NCBI GenBank assembly: GCA_030686115.1
Contig: CP131612.1
Span: 2,294,001-2,358,000 of the forward strand
Source of the DNA: Psychrobacter cibarius
Lineage (GTDB): Bacteria > Pseudomonadota > Gammaproteobacteria > Pseudomonadales > Moraxellaceae
Direction of reading: 5' to 3'
Length of the DNA: 64,000 nucleotides
Below, one piece after another: positions 50,089 to 60,467 of the stretch. Under the pieces are notes generated by a model, which was not told the origin of the DNA, did not search any database, and saw only the letters and a list, made by a program, of their open reading frames with translations. Position 1 is the first letter of the stretch, and every line of letters begins with the position of its first letter. A program made the translations under genes and the position numbers.

Positions 50089-51696
50089 TTAAAAAATATT
50101 GACCAAAATGATATAACTGATTGCAGACATTGCCGCTGCTGCAGGAAGAGTAATGATCCATGCCAAACCGATAGGTTTCATCAACGCCCAATTGGTGTCT
50201 CTATTGACAATACCGATACCAAGTACCGCGCCAACTAGCGTATGCGTACTTGAGACGGGCAGCCCCATGGTTGATGCGCCCATAACCACTGCAGCCGCAG
50301 CCAATTCAGCTGAAAAACCAGAAGCGGGATGCATTTTTGCCAAATTTGTACCAACCGTTTGAATGACCTCTTTACCAATGAACCAAAGACCAACGATAAG
50401 CGCAACACCAAAGGTCAGCATGACAGCAGGTGGTACAGCGGCTTCAGTCGCAATGCTATTGGTACGGATAACATCCATAATCGCGGCAAAAGGACCGACT
50501 GCATTGGCAATATCGTTTGAGCCATGGCTAAAGGCAAAAGCAGAGGCGGTAAAGACTTGCATCCAGCTAAACATAATAAACGTCGCTTTGGTCAAATCTT
50601 CTTTATGTTTACCGCGGATACTCTTGGTATAGATAAAGGTCGCAAGCCACACTAGCGCCGCGATCATACCCATGATTAAAAAGCCTTGCAGCGTCGTCAT
50701 GCCATTATTGACATTCTTTAGACCTTTAAAGATGACCAAAGAGGCCATGACCGCGCCGCCTGCAGCCGCAATGATAGGAACCCATTGCTTCAACGCTTTT
50801 AGCGTATCAAGGTTGCTGCGTTCATTTTCAATCTCATAAAGCTGTTTATAATAATCAGTCTCTAAATCTTCAACATCGCAATCATCATCTTTGTAGATTT
50901 CTTGATCACGCAACATCGCTGACGTATAGGCAAGTTGTTCTGATTCTGTTAAACCGTCCAAAAATTCTTTGTGGTTTTGTTTTAAGGTTTTTTTGTCGCC
51001 TTTCAAAGTCGCAATGTGCGCCTCTGTTCTATCATTATATTCGATGATATTTTTCTTAATCTGTCCATATAATACATAGGACAAAACGCCGCCCAATAGC
51101 GGTGATAATACCCAAGAAATCGCGATGGTGCCAATCGTACTCCAATTCACCGTTGACAATGCCATTTCAGTACCACCTAACGTGATACCTAATACAATAG
51201 AGCTACCAACAACGCCGCCAATAATGGCGTGCGTGGTCGAAACGGGCAGACCTTTTTTGGTGGCAAATAACAGCCAAAATGCGGCAGCGATGAGCGCTGA
51301 CAGCATGACATAAATGAATTGGTTGGGCGTTACTGAAAGACCATCTAAATCGACAATGCCGCTTCGAATGGTATCGGTGACTTCACCACCTGCCAGTACG
51401 GCTCCGGACACTTCAAATATCGCTGCGATACCCAACGCTTGTGGAATGGTCAATGTCCCTGCACCTACTGAGGTACCAAAGGAGTTGGCGACATCGTTAC
51501 CACCAATATTGAATGCCATAAAGACACCAAAAGCAGTAGCCACAATAAATAGCGTCGTCTGTTGACGCATCGTGTAATCTAGACCCCACCACAAAAAGTA
51601 GGCGGTCATCGCAATCAGTAAAATGGCAAAAAATAGATTTATTCTCATAGAACCGACTGATTTGACTGGCTCTGTAGAACTGTTGCTAATACCCAT
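50089..51696 (-). CDS. pitA: PiT-family inorganic phosphate transporter
   Basis: 535 residues, about 10-12 membrane helices. The two PiT signatures appear as inverted repeats: FNIGGNDVANSFGTSVGAGTLTI with PVSTTHAIIGGVVGSSI in the first half, and FSHGSNDIANAVGPFAAI with PVSSTHTLVGAVLGIG in the second. A charged cytoplasmic loop of about 100 residues separates them (GDKKTLKQNHKEFLDGLTESEQ). PiT carriers import metal-phosphate with protons or sodium at low affinity. The polyphosphate kinase gene is the next one upstream, 640 bp away. The symbol is by family only. Confidence 0.9.
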   Translation of the reverse strand: MGISNSSTEPVKSVGSMRINLFFAILLIAMTAYFLWWGLDYTMRQQTTLFIVATAFGVFMAFNIGGNDVANSFGTSVGAGTLTIPQALGIAAIFEVSGAVLAGGEVTDTIRSGIVDLDGLSVTPNQFIYVMLSALIAAAFWLLFATKKGLPVSTTHAIIGGVVGSSIVLGITLGGTEMALSTVNWSTIGTIAISWVLSPLLGGVLSYVLYGQIKKNIIEYNDRTEAHIATLKGDKKTLKQNHKEFLDGLTESEQLAYTSAMLRDQEIYKDDDCDVEDLETDYYKQLYEIENERSNLDTLKALKQWVPIIAAAGGAVMASLVIFKGLKNVNNGMTTLQGFLIMGMIAALVWLATFIYTKSIRGKHKEDLTKATFIMFSWMQVFTASAFAFSHGSNDIANAVGPFAAIMDVIRTNSIATEAAVPPAVMLTFGVALIVGLWFIGKEVIQTVGTNLAKMHPASGFSAELAAAAVVMGASTMGLPVSSTHTLVGAVLGIGIVNRDTNWALMKPIGLAWIITLPAAAAMSAISYIILVNIF

Positions 51697-52335
51697 ACGT
51701 TGATACGTCCTGCGTAAGCTGATTGAAATTATAGGCGGTTGATGACATTGCGCGGCTATTAATAATGCTCGTGATAGCTTCTGACATTAATATAACGTAT
51801 ATGAAACGCGCAATATGCTTGCTAAAAAACGGTTTTTCTTACTGCTATCTTGGTGCTCTACCCTAACGCTTATTTTTTATTTACTCGTATTTTATTTTAC
51901 GTAAAGGCAGTAAATAAGGTAAAACACATCACTCAATATGTCACAAAGCCGCAAGGAATATTGCCAAATCGTCTGATTACAGCAGCTTGCGGCTTAGAGA
52001 TGTCGTAGTAATAATTTTGGTGCTAATAACTGCTATTGTAAGAACCTTTGCCAAACTTATTAACCAGAGTGATTAAAATGTCTGTATCAAAGGGTAAAAA
52101 CACGCTACTCACTCAGTGAGTAGCGTGCACAGCAGGAGCTATTACGCGCCTATTATATTAAATATAAGCGCATAATGCATGATGATATTGCAAGATTTGT
52201 AACTGCCAGCATATGTGTTAGAGAACATCCTGCTATAACGCCGCATTATACTCTCTTTCCCTGAATTTATTTAACGTTAAATATATAATTATGGCGCTTT
52301 GTAAACAGCTACCTAATTGAATGACCAATCACATA
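51697..52335. other. Intergenic region, no gene seen
   Basis: 639 bp between two leftward genes. It should contain the promoter of the phosphate transporter. A terminator for the PPK2 gene lies at 52096-52127. I saw no coding frame and no convincing pair of Pho-box half-sites. Confidence 0.5.
52096..52127 (-). terminator. Terminator downstream of the PPK2 gene
   Basis: CACGCTACTCA and TGAGTAGCGTG form an 11 bp stem around CTCAG; on the minus strand five T follow. Confidence 0.75.
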
Positions 52336-54045
52336 TCAGCTGCCACACACCGCTGATAGTTGCTTAATCGCATGATCTAAAACATCCAAACGTGCTTGAC
52401 GCTTCTCATTGGTCGCGATGACGCACCACGGTGCGTACTCTGTATCGGTACGTGCCAGCATATCCGCCGCAGACTGCACATAATCCGACCATTTATCACG
52501 GTTGCGCCAGTCATCGTCCGTCAGCTTAAACTGCTTGTGCGGTGTCTCCTGACGTGCCTCAAAACGTTTAAGCTGTTCTTTTTTATCGATAGCCAACCAG
52601 TATTTGATAACGATTGTCCCCGCCGCGGCTAAATCCGCCTCAAAGCGATTGATTTCATCGTAAGCACGCTGCCATTCCTCATCCGTGGCAAAACCCTCAA
52701 TGCGCTCAACCAAAACGCGCCCATACCAAGTCCGATCAAAAATGGCAATACGGCTAATACGGTCGGTTTGCTCGTTCGGAAGTTTGGTCCAAAAACGCCA
52801 TAGATAAGGATGTTGCAGCTCATATAACATTGGCGCACTGATATTATAAATTTGATACTCGCGTGGGTCGAGCGGCGCAACCAACCTTTTAATCGCGCCA
52901 CCTTTGCCAGCAGCGTCCATTCCTTCAAAGGCAAAAACGATATGACGCCCTTTGCGCGCACGCAGCAACTGGGCAAGGCGAACTTGTTTTTCTACCAACG
53001 CATCACGGTAGTCCGACTTATCAATCTCTGCATCATCGATATCTTTTAAAAATTTAGGAATTTTTACGGGTTCAAACTTTGCTGATTTGAGTGCTTGCTG
53101 AACTTGCTTCTTAGCCTTCGATTTATCAGAGGTTTGTACTGTATTTATTTTACTACTCATTAGCGCGGTTTGCATCGCTTGTAGCACTTCATGGCAAAAA
53201 TGGTCAGCCGCATCTGACTTGTCATCACCATCAATGATGATCCAATCATCTTGCTGGCGTAGCAGAACGGTAGCCACTTGATTAAAGGTTTCGATAACTT
53301 TTTTACTATTCCAGTCAATTTGGTATAAAAACTGCGGATCGGCTTCATCGTCATTCAGTCGCGCTTGCAACGTTTCGATATCGACATGGAACCAGCATTT
53401 AAGCAGTCGGGTTTGATTGGCAGCGAGGTCCTGTTCGAACGCTTGTAGTTTAATAAGCTGCTGCTGTAAATATGCTTGCCATTGCGCAATCGGTAACGCT
53501 TTGTCCTTGTCAGACTTGTCATTGTCAGGCTTTGTGCGTTTTGATTTTAGATTTTTTGACTGTTCCTTATTATCACTATCATTATCATTGTCTGACGTTG
53601 CCATACGCATGACGTTATAAAGCAAGTCAGCATACCAGTTGCCAAAATGAACCATCACATCGCCATGACGGGGTAACGCCTTGGTATGTGCCTGCCAAAT
53701 CGGCTGATATGCTAAGGGACAATCACCAACGGTTGCCTCAACTTTAAGTAGTCGAGGATCTACCCATTGGCGCAATTGCTTGACAGCGGTACCCTTGCCT
53801 GCCTGCTCCATACCATTGACCAATACCAATAGCCCTGTTGGTTTATTGAGGATTGGCGGCGTCTGTTGCCGCGTTGCTCGTAGAGCATATTGGGCCGTGA
53901 CCAGTGCCAATCTCAGTGCATCTTTGTCCATAGAAAACTGGCTCAGGGGATTGGGGGTTAGGCGCTCATCGACAATTTGCTCACTAAATTGTGTACTTAG
54001 CGCTTGTGGTGCGGTGGATTCAGTCGTCTTATTATTTTTGCTCAT
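52336..54045 (-). CDS. pap: Two-domain PPK2, polyphosphate:AMP phosphotransferase
   Basis: About 569 residues from the ATG at 54045; ATGs at 54054 and 54057 sit on top of the AGGA site. Two tandem PPK2 domains: the N-terminal one has NGMEQAGKGTAVKQLRQWVDPR, the C-terminal one has FEGMDAAGKGGAIKRLVAPLDPREYQI (Walker A), RIAIFDRTWYGRVLVERIEGF (Walker B) and lid arginines in WRNRDKW. Such two-domain enzymes phosphorylate AMP to ADP from polyphosphate, as shown for Acinetobacter Pap. A Lys/Ser/Asp-rich linker splits the first domain near residues 150-175. It fits with the neighbouring phosphate importer in phosphate and polyphosphate metabolism. Confidence 0.9.
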   Translation of the reverse strand: MSKNNKTTESTAPQALSTQFSEQIVDERLTPNPLSQFSMDKDALRLALVTAQYALRATRQQTPPILNKPTGLLVLVNGMEQAGKGTAVKQLRQWVDPRLLKVEATVGDCPLAYQPIWQAHTKALPRHGDVMVHFGNWYADLLYNVMRMATSDNDNDSDNKEQSKNLKSKRTKPDNDKSDKDKALPIAQWQAYLQQQLIKLQAFEQDLAANQTRLLKCWFHVDIETLQARLNDDEADPQFLYQIDWNSKKVIETFNQVATVLLRQQDDWIIIDGDDKSDAADHFCHEVLQAMQTALMSSKINTVQTSDKSKAKKQVQQALKSAKFEPVKIPKFLKDIDDAEIDKSDYRDALVEKQVRLAQLLRARKGRHIVFAFEGMDAAGKGGAIKRLVAPLDPREYQIYNISAPMLYELQHPYLWRFWTKLPNEQTDRISRIAIFDRTWYGRVLVERIEGFATDEEWQRAYDEINRFEADLAAAGTIVIKYWLAIDKKEQLKRFEARQETPHKQFKLTDDDWRNRDKWSDYVQSAADMLARTDTEYAPWCVIATNEKRQARLDVLDHAIKQLSAVCGS

Positions 54046-54298
54046 AACTGTCATCATCCTATGATTGAAAGCGTATTAGCGTCATCATAGCATTGCAGCA
54101 ATTCGGTAAATAACGCTGCTATGTAACAGTTTGACATTTGTATTCTGCTTTATTTTCTTTTAAGGTGAACACAATCTCAGACACATGCTGTAATCACGCT
54201 CTATAAATACAAAAACCAAAAATATAAAACACGGTTTATCCTGAGCTTTTTATTCGCAACCTTTTAATCCTCTTTACTTTTATGCAGGTTTACTGACC

Positions 54299-55009
54299 AT
54301 GGCCTCTTTAGCCGACTTACAACAACATTTGAACCGTTTTTGGGCACTGCCTTATCATGAAGATTTGGCATTAAACGATAAACTTAGTGAGGTGCAAGCT
54401 TGGCAACGAGATCGTATTCAGAACACTCACAAAGACTTGTTCGAGCAACCTCAAAATCAGCTGATGGCAGATTATTTTTTGACACAATTGTATGGCGGCG
54501 ATGAGTTTAAATTGCTGGCCAGACAGTTAGAACGTATTGTGCCTAAAGCGCAAAAAGTTGAACGTTTTGCGCCAGCAGCGGCTTTAGAGACTGGCAGCAT
54601 GGCAATACAAGCAGCTATCTTAGCGATAGAGCTAGATTTACATTTAGCAGAATGGCTATTGGCTCAAGATTTAGCCGTTAATGAAGACAACATGCTGACC
54701 GCCTATCGCGTAGTCAACGAAGCCGACACCAGACGTATCCAAATTGGTCACTTAAAAGAGGTGTGCTATCGTACTGATAAACATATAAACTCTTTTATGT
54801 TGCAAAAAGCCTTTGCCTTGGCTAAAGGCACCGCCTACCGTTACAACTATCGACCTTTGTATGAATTTATAGATTCAGGCTTTAAAGCGATGAAACCATT
54901 AAAAAGTGTCAGCGGCTTTATTGAACCGTTTTGTGAGCGTGAGCTTGAGATTATTGACCGTGTTCATGAGACGGATAATGGCGGTAAGCCAATGACGTTT
55001 GGTGTATGA
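54299..55009 (+). CDS. Conserved protein of unknown function (FFLEELY-motif type)
   Basis: 236 residues, soluble, mostly helical, no signal peptide. The segment ADYFLTQLYGGDEFKLLARQLERIVPKAQK resembles the so-called FFLEELY-motif proteins of Moraxellaceae and other gammaproteobacteria, whose function is not known. It lies 80 bp before ubiE on the same strand and precedes the whole ubiE-ubiJ-ubiB run. A link to ubiquinone synthesis is suggested by position only. Confidence 0.65.
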   Translation: MASLADLQQHLNRFWALPYHEDLALNDKLSEVQAWQRDRIQNTHKDLFEQPQNQLMADYFLTQLYGGDEFKLLARQLERIVPKAQKVERFAPAAALETGSMAIQAAILAIELDLHLAEWLLAQDLAVNEDNMLTAYRVVNEADTRRIQIGHLKEVCYRTDKHINSFMLQKAFALAKGTAYRYNYRPLYEFIDSGFKAMKPLKSVSGFIEPFCERELEIIDRVHETDNGGKPMTFGV

Positions 55010-55090
55010 TAGACGCATCATTTGCTTGGTTAGCTGCTATTTTATACCTTGCAAACCAATAATCATAAAAGTGAATCACAGGATAATGCT

Positions 55091-56215
55091 ATGACCGATA
55101 ACACCAATAACAACAACGCTCATCTCGATCAAAAACCTACCATCAATGGTCATTTACAAGATAAATTGGTCAGAGATAGCATCACCCACAATCAAAATAT
55201 TACGTCACAAGTGCAAGCACGTCAAAGCTATGAAACTAATACCACGCTTAATACGGGTATTGATGCTGGCGTCGAAAACAGCAAGAGAAATGACTTTACA
55301 CAAGTCCAAGACCTACCAACGGGAACGCCACAAGGCCAGCAAACCACTATGCCAAACCATACTACCAGCAGCAACACTGTAGATAATGCATCTGCACAAA
55401 CACAAACCGCCAAACAAACACTTTTTAATCAGCGTGATGATATCAATAATCCGCATACGCCTGATACCGATGGTAATGAAGAAACGCATTTTGGCTACAA
55501 GACTGTCAACAAGGCTGAAAAGCAAGCACGCGTTGCGGACGTATTTACCTCAGTTGCCAAAAAATACGACATCATGAACGACTTAATGTCATTTGGTATT
55601 CATCGCCTATGGAAGCGTTATGCCATCAGTTTATCAGGCGTGCGTGCGGGTCAGCATGTACTTGATATCGCTGGCGGTACAGGTGATTTAGCCAAAGTAT
55701 TTAGCCGTGAAGTCGGTAGAAATGGCCATGTGGTGTTATCAGATATCAATGCCGCCATGCTAGAAGTCGGTCGTGAACGCTTAATCAATGCTGGCTGCAA
55801 CAACGTCGATTTTGTACTTGCCAATGCAGAAACACTCGCGCCATTCGATGACAATAGCTTTGATTTGGTCACTATCAGCTTTGGTCTACGTAATGTCACG
55901 GACAAAGACGCAGCGCTCAAATCTATGTACCGTGTGCTGAAGCCAGGTGGACGTTTATTAATTTTGGAGTTCTCAAAACCTGTATTTGAGCCATTGTCTA
56001 AGGCCTATGACTTATATTCATTTACCGCCTTACCTATTATGGGCAAGCTGATTGCCAATGATTCTGAGAGTTATCAATACTTGGCCGAATCGATTCGTAT
56101 GCATCCTGATCAACAGACGTTGAAACAAATGATGCAGCAAGCGGGCTTTGAAAATTGTGATTATCATAACTTGACGGCTGGTATTGTCGCTGTCCATCGC
56201 GGCTTTAAAGCGTAA
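55091..56215 (+). CDS. ubiE: UbiE C-methyltransferase with a long low-complexity N-terminus
   Basis: 374 residues from the ATG at 55091, which has an AGGATAATGCT site; a TTG at 55049 in frame is less likely. Residues 1-131 are Asn/Gln/Thr-rich and without predicted fold. The remaining 243 match UbiE (E. coli 251): [44 protein letters not shown], the SAM site [15 protein letters not shown], and [37 protein letters not shown]. UbiE does the C-methylation step in ubiquinone and menaquinone synthesis. First of ubiE-ubiJ-ubiB. Confidence 0.94.
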   Translation: MTDNTNNNNAHLDQKPTINGHLQDKLVRDSITHNQNITSQVQARQSYETNTTLNTGIDAGVENSKRNDFTQVQDLPTGTPQGQQTTMPNHTTSSNTVDNASAQTQTAKQTLFNQRDDINNPHTPDTDGNEETHFGYKTVNKAEKQARVADVFTSVAKKYDIMNDLMSFGIHRLWKRYAISLSGVRAGQHVLDIAGGTGDLAKVFSREVGRNGHVVLSDINAAMLEVGRERLINAGCNNVDFVLANAETLAPFDDNSFDLVTISFGLRNVTDKDAALKSMYRVLKPGGRLLILEFSKPVFEPLSKAYDLYSFTALPIMGKLIANDSESYQYLAESIRMHPDQQTLKQMMQQAGFENCDYHNLTAGIVAVHRGFKA

Positions 56216-56333
56216 GATTAAGTTTTAAATTACATTACATAGTAATAGACATGCCATCACGTAAAGTGGTGGCAACTGACCTTTACAAATGATGCGCTCT
56301 TTTAAGGCGCTCAACTGACTATGCGAGAGCCTT

Positions 56334-57038
56334 ATGCTGACTGTTCTACTTTTGGCGGGTGCCGAAAAGCTGATTAACCTTGCTATTGCGAGTGATGAAA
56401 TTACCAAATCAGGATTGGCACCGCTTGCTGGCAAAGTGTTGCGACTCAATATGGCCATGCCTGAGATTCGTTTGGATATTTTATTCACTCATGAGCGTTT
56501 GCGTTTTGAGCCGGTGACAACAGACAGCGTGTTTGAGCAAAGTGGCGCGATGAACGAGCACCAACAAGCCACTATGGAGCGCGCACGGATTGGTCATAGT
56601 CGCCCAGACTGTACCATTACTGTAGATAACCCAGCGCAACTGCTGAATCTGATGCGTGGCACTGAGGGCAACCTGCCTATCGCGGGTGATTACAAGGTAC
56701 TAATGCAGCTCAAACAACTGGTCGCAGGTTTCGATCCAGATGTTGCAGGACAGCTTGAGCCATTTATTGGTAAGCCGATGGCCAGTCAGTTGCATCTGCT
56801 TATATCGCAGCTTAAAGGCAGCTGGCGCCATAGTGCCAAACGCGCTTTTGACGATGTCAGCGACTGGGCTAATGAGGTAGCAGGTAATAGTGCTCCTGAT
56901 CCTACCGAGGCAGCAGAAGTAAATGATCTTAAGCAGCAACTGTTAAAGCTGCGGGCTGATGTCGAACGTGAAGAGGCCAAACTTGCTGCTATCAAAGATG
57001 AACAGGCACGCTTTCTCAATAACTCGTTTCATCAATAA
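56334..57038 (+). CDS. ubiJ: UbiJ-like ubiquinone biosynthesis accessory factor (SCP2 domain)
   Basis: 234 residues. The N-terminal 110 residues form an SCP2-type lipid-binding domain (RLDILFTHERLRFEPVT, DCTITVDNPAQLLNLMRGTEGNLPIAGDYKVL), and the C-terminus has a coiled-coil (VNDLKQQLLKLRADVEREEAKLAAIKDEQARFL). UbiJ, with UbiK, organises the soluble ubiquinone-synthesis metabolon and binds the lipid intermediates. The position between ubiE and ubiB is the standard one. Identity is therefore well supported, though sequences of this family diverge. Confidence 0.88.
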   Translation: MLTVLLLAGAEKLINLAIASDEITKSGLAPLAGKVLRLNMAMPEIRLDILFTHERLRFEPVTTDSVFEQSGAMNEHQQATMERARIGHSRPDCTITVDNPAQLLNLMRGTEGNLPIAGDYKVLMQLKQLVAGFDPDVAGQLEPFIGKPMASQLHLLISQLKGSWRHSAKRAFDDVSDWANEVAGNSAPDPTEAAEVNDLKQQLLKLRADVEREEAKLAAIKDEQARFLNNSFHQ

Positions 57039-57175
57039 CTGTTGTCGTCGATGATCGCTAAATCCTATTATCAACAGCGCTTTTTATAGATAAGTGCAAT
57101 TTATAGACAAGCACAGTTTATAAATAAGTGCAGTGCCCACCCTATTTTCGACTTTTTTTAGAGTACCCATACCTC

Positions 57176-58837
57176 ATGCTATTATCTCATCGCGCCCGTT
57201 TACTTGAGCTTTGGCGTATCGCCGCAACTTATCGCATCGATACTCATCTTTCTATCGAAGACGCGCCACAGCTGCAACCTTTGGCGCGTTTGATTCGCCT
57301 GCATCCAGCGGCGTGGGGTAAAAAACACCAACCCAATGCGATTAAATATGCGCTTGAAGACATGGGCACGCTGTTTTTAAAGCTTGGCCAACTGCTGTCA
57401 ACGCGTCGCGATTTAGTGCCGCCTGAGATTATCGAGCAATTGGTTCAGCTACAAGATAAAGTCAAACCTTTCAATTCTGATGTGGCCATTACCCAAATCC
57501 AAGACCCTAAACACGGTCTTGGTCAATCGATTGGCACCTTGTTCGCACGCTTTGATGTCAAACCTCTAGCGGCGGCTTCTATTGCCCAAGTACATACTGC
57601 TGCATTGCATGATGGTCGTGAAGTGGTGGTAAAAGTGGTGCGTCCTGATATCCGTACCACCATCATTGCTGATTTTGAGCTACTACGTGAGCTGGCCAAT
57701 TGGGCATCAGCGCGTATTGAAGCGGCACGTGCCATCCATATCGTCGATATTGTCGAAGACTATCGCCAAGTGATGTTAAACGAGTTGGATTTGACCTTAG
57801 AGGCAGACAATACCACTCAGATGCGCAACAACTTCTTGGGTTCGGCATTGATGTATGTACCAGAAGTCTATGATTCTGCCAAAAATGTGATGGTCATGGA
57901 GCGTATCCAAGGCGTTCCTATCTCGCAAGTTGCAGTGTTTGATCAACTTGGTTATGACCGAGCAGCACTAGCAGAAAAAGGCTTAACGATATTTTTTACC
58001 CAAGTATTCCGCGATAACTTCTTCCATGCCGATATGCATCCAGGTAATGTGTTTGTAGAGACGCCGCCGGTTAAAACACTCACCGCAGATATGGCAGCGG
58101 TTGACTTAGGGCATGAACCACGCTATATCGGACTTGATTGCGCCATCATGGGTACGCTATCAAAAGACGATCAGCTCATTGTGGCACGCATGCTGTTGGC
58201 AGTGATGAATAACAACTTTACGGCGATGGTTGATATCGTCAGTAGAGCTGGCTGGATTCCACCAAATACAGACAAGCATGCCTTGATGCGCGATATGAAA
58301 CGCACGGTTGGTCCAATGCTACAAAAATCTATTAATGATATCGACTTTGCTGGTGTCTTAATGCAAATCTTAGATATCGCCCGTCGTCACCATATGAGTA
58401 TTCCGCCGCAACTCATGCTACTGCTAAAAACCTTGGTACATGTTGAAGGGCTCGGTCGCGACTTATATCCTGACCTTGATATCTGGTCACTTGCCAAGCC
58501 GATTTTAAGCAGTTGGATTAAAGAGCAGCTCGATCCGATGCGTAACTTGCAACACTTACGCCAACAGTTGCCAGAGATTTTATTATCGACGACTGATATT
58601 CCAAAGCTACTGGATCAAGGCTTACAAAGCCTTTCCTCACAAGGATCACGCCAAGACAGTCAACTGCGAGAAATACAACAAATTCGTGCGGATATGCTTA
58701 ATGATCGCCGCCGAGATTGGCTAGCACTGTCAGGTTTTGCCATTTTCATCGCCATTGCAACACAGGTTGTTGGCTGGCTCTCGCCTATCTTTTATATATT
58801 GGCTATTTTGGTTGTCGTTTGGCGTATTTTAGCCTAA
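57176..58837 (+). CDS. ubiB: UbiB atypical protein kinase-like ubiquinone biosynthesis protein
   Basis: About 553 residues from the ATG at 57176, where the family's usual N-terminus begins (MLLSHRARLLELWRIAATYRID); a GTG at 57128 opens the frame earlier. UbiB/ADCK signatures: the KxGQ motif LFLKLGQLLSTRRDLVP, the Ala-rich AAASIAQVHTA replacing the glycine-rich loop, EADNTTQMRNNF and DNFFHADMHPGNVFV. Two C-terminal membrane helices (WLALSGFAIFIAIATQVVGW and FYILAILVVVWRILA) anchor it. It has ATPase activity and helps extract or present ubiquinone precursors from the membrane. Confidence 0.95.
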   Translation: MLLSHRARLLELWRIAATYRIDTHLSIEDAPQLQPLARLIRLHPAAWGKKHQPNAIKYALEDMGTLFLKLGQLLSTRRDLVPPEIIEQLVQLQDKVKPFNSDVAITQIQDPKHGLGQSIGTLFARFDVKPLAAASIAQVHTAALHDGREVVVKVVRPDIRTTIIADFELLRELANWASARIEAARAIHIVDIVEDYRQVMLNELDLTLEADNTTQMRNNFLGSALMYVPEVYDSAKNVMVMERIQGVPISQVAVFDQLGYDRAALAEKGLTIFFTQVFRDNFFHADMHPGNVFVETPPVKTLTADMAAVDLGHEPRYIGLDCAIMGTLSKDDQLIVARMLLAVMNNNFTAMVDIVSRAGWIPPNTDKHALMRDMKRTVGPMLQKSINDIDFAGVLMQILDIARRHHMSIPPQLMLLLKTLVHVEGLGRDLYPDLDIWSLAKPILSSWIKEQLDPMRNLQHLRQQLPEILLSTTDIPKLLDQGLQSLSSQGSRQDSQLREIQQIRADMLNDRRRDWLALSGFAIFIAIATQVVGWLSPIFYILAILVVVWRILA

Positions 58838-58903
58838 CGCTCTGTTATTTTTAATAAAAATAAGTATTGGTTAATAGCCATTACTATCTAATTTTTATTC
58901 AAT

Positions 58904-58965
58904 AAGCTCTCACTCACTTTCATTGCTTTTTAGTGACATTTAAAGTGAGTGAGAGCTTAGTTTTT
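58904..58965 (+). terminator. Terminator of the ubi operon
   Basis: A 17 bp perfect stem (AAGCTCTCACTCACTTT at 58904-58920 with its inverse at 58942-58958), a 21-base loop and a following TTTTT. Confidence 0.8.
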
Positions 58966-59022
58966 ACATTGCCTCATTTCTCATTGTGTCGTTAAAAAAG
59001 ACGCCCTGTATAGGAGTCACCC

Positions 59023-60438
59023 ATGTCTACCGCTAAAATATCAATTGCTAAAAAAGATCACAGCGAGGCTATTGCTGCCTTACAAACTCGTTTCGGTAAA
59101 CAACTTACTACCAATATAACGGTACGTGAGCAGCATGGGCATACGATGACGTGGCTTGCCAATCAGCCACCCGATGCCGTCTTGACAGTACAAGATAAGC
59201 ATGAGGTAGCAGCTGCGGTGGAGATTTGCAATCAGTATCAAATGCCAGTGATTGCATTTGGTATTGGTTCATCTTTAGAAGGTCAATTAAACGCGCCTTA
59301 TGGTGGATTATGCATCGATATGCATGCGATGGATGCAATATTGCAGGTACATAATGAAGATCTGACAGTGACCGTACAACCAGGCGTCACACGTGAGCAG
59401 CTCAATCACTATTTACGTGATACAGGACTGTTTTTTCCAATAGATCCGGGTGCTAATGCCAGTATCGGCGGTATGGTTGCCACTCGCGCTTCAGGCACCA
59501 ATGCGGTACGCTATGGCACGATGAAAGATGTGGTACTCGCGCTTGAGATAGTCACCGCTAGTGGAGAGATTGTCCGCACTGGTACCCGTGCCAAAAAATC
59601 TGCGGCGGGTTATGACTTGACAAGATTAATGATCGGCTCAGAAGGGACACTTGGTATTGTTACTGAGGTGACGCTTAAACTATTCGGCATCAGCGAGTGT
59701 ATTGGTAGCGGTATTTGCCATTTCCCAACGATTGAAGATGCCTGTCAGGCAGTGATGCTGACCATTCAAATGTGCTTGCCGATTGCGCGCATTGAGCTAC
59801 TTGATGCCATGCAAATTAAAGCGTGTAATCAATACGCCAATCTTGATCTGGATGAGACGCCTACGCTATTTGTAGAGTTCCATGGCACAGATGCCAGCGT
59901 CGCTGAACAAGCTCAAATGTTTACGGATATTATCGAAGAATTCGGCGGTCGTGACTTCGCTTGGGATACCAATGAAGCCGAGCGCAAGCGTCTGTGGCAA
60001 GCACGGCATAACGCTTATCATGCCAGCTCTGCCCTACGACCTGAAGCCAGTGCCTTATCGACGGATGCTTGTGTGCCCATTTCACGCTTAGCAGAATGTG
60101 TCAGTGAGACAGCAAAAGATATCGAAGCGTCAGGTATGATTGGGCCTATCGTCGGTCACGTTGGCGATGGTAATTTTCATGTCTTATTATTGGTCGATAC
60201 CGAAAATCCTGAAGAAATCGCTACCGCTGACGGTATTATCAGCCGCTTAGCTACCCGCGCTATTGAGATGGATGGTACTTGTACAGGTGAGCATGGCATC
60301 GGGCAAGGCAAACAAAAATATATGCAGCAAGAGCACGGTAACGCCTTAGTGCTGATGCAAGCGATTAAATCAGCCCTTGACCCTAAAAATATCTTAAATC
60401 CAGGTAAAATATGGCCTGAGGCTTTACCCACTGTTTAA
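59023..60438 (+). CDS. FAD-linked oxidase, D-lactate dehydrogenase (cytochrome)-like
   Basis: 471 residues. A vanillyl-alcohol-oxidase-type FAD domain: VIAFGIGSSLEGQLNAPYGGLCIDM, VQPGVTREQLNHYLRDTGLFFPIDPGANASIGGMVATRASGTNAVRYGTMKD and KSAAGYDLTRLMIGSEGTLGIVTEVTLKL. The C-terminal substrate domain has IGPIVGHVGDGNFHVLLL (the metal-binding His pair) and CTGEHGIGQGK. This pattern is close to mitochondrial LDHD/Dld1-type D-lactate dehydrogenases, which oxidise D-2-hydroxy acids and pass electrons to a quinone or cytochrome. A GlcD-like substrate range cannot be excluded. TAGGAGTCACCC precedes the ATG. Confidence 0.9.
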   Translation: MSTAKISIAKKDHSEAIAALQTRFGKQLTTNITVREQHGHTMTWLANQPPDAVLTVQDKHEVAAAVEICNQYQMPVIAFGIGSSLEGQLNAPYGGLCIDMHAMDAILQVHNEDLTVTVQPGVTREQLNHYLRDTGLFFPIDPGANASIGGMVATRASGTNAVRYGTMKDVVLALEIVTASGEIVRTGTRAKKSAAGYDLTRLMIGSEGTLGIVTEVTLKLFGISECIGSGICHFPTIEDACQAVMLTIQMCLPIARIELLDAMQIKACNQYANLDLDETPTLFVEFHGTDASVAEQAQMFTDIIEEFGGRDFAWDTNEAERKRLWQARHNAYHASSALRPEASALSTDACVPISRLAECVSETAKDIEASGMIGPIVGHVGDGNFHVLLLVDTENPEEIATADGIISRLATRAIEMDGTCTGEHGIGQGKQKYMQQEHGNALVLMQAIKSALDPKNILNPGKIWPEALPTV

Positions 60439-60467
60439 CTGTTAAATGGTGATTATAAGAAACCAAA

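Noticed and set aside
51697..51900. Pho box upstream of the phosphate transporter
   Set aside because: Only one TGTCA-type half-site is visible; the second half-site and spacing do not fit.
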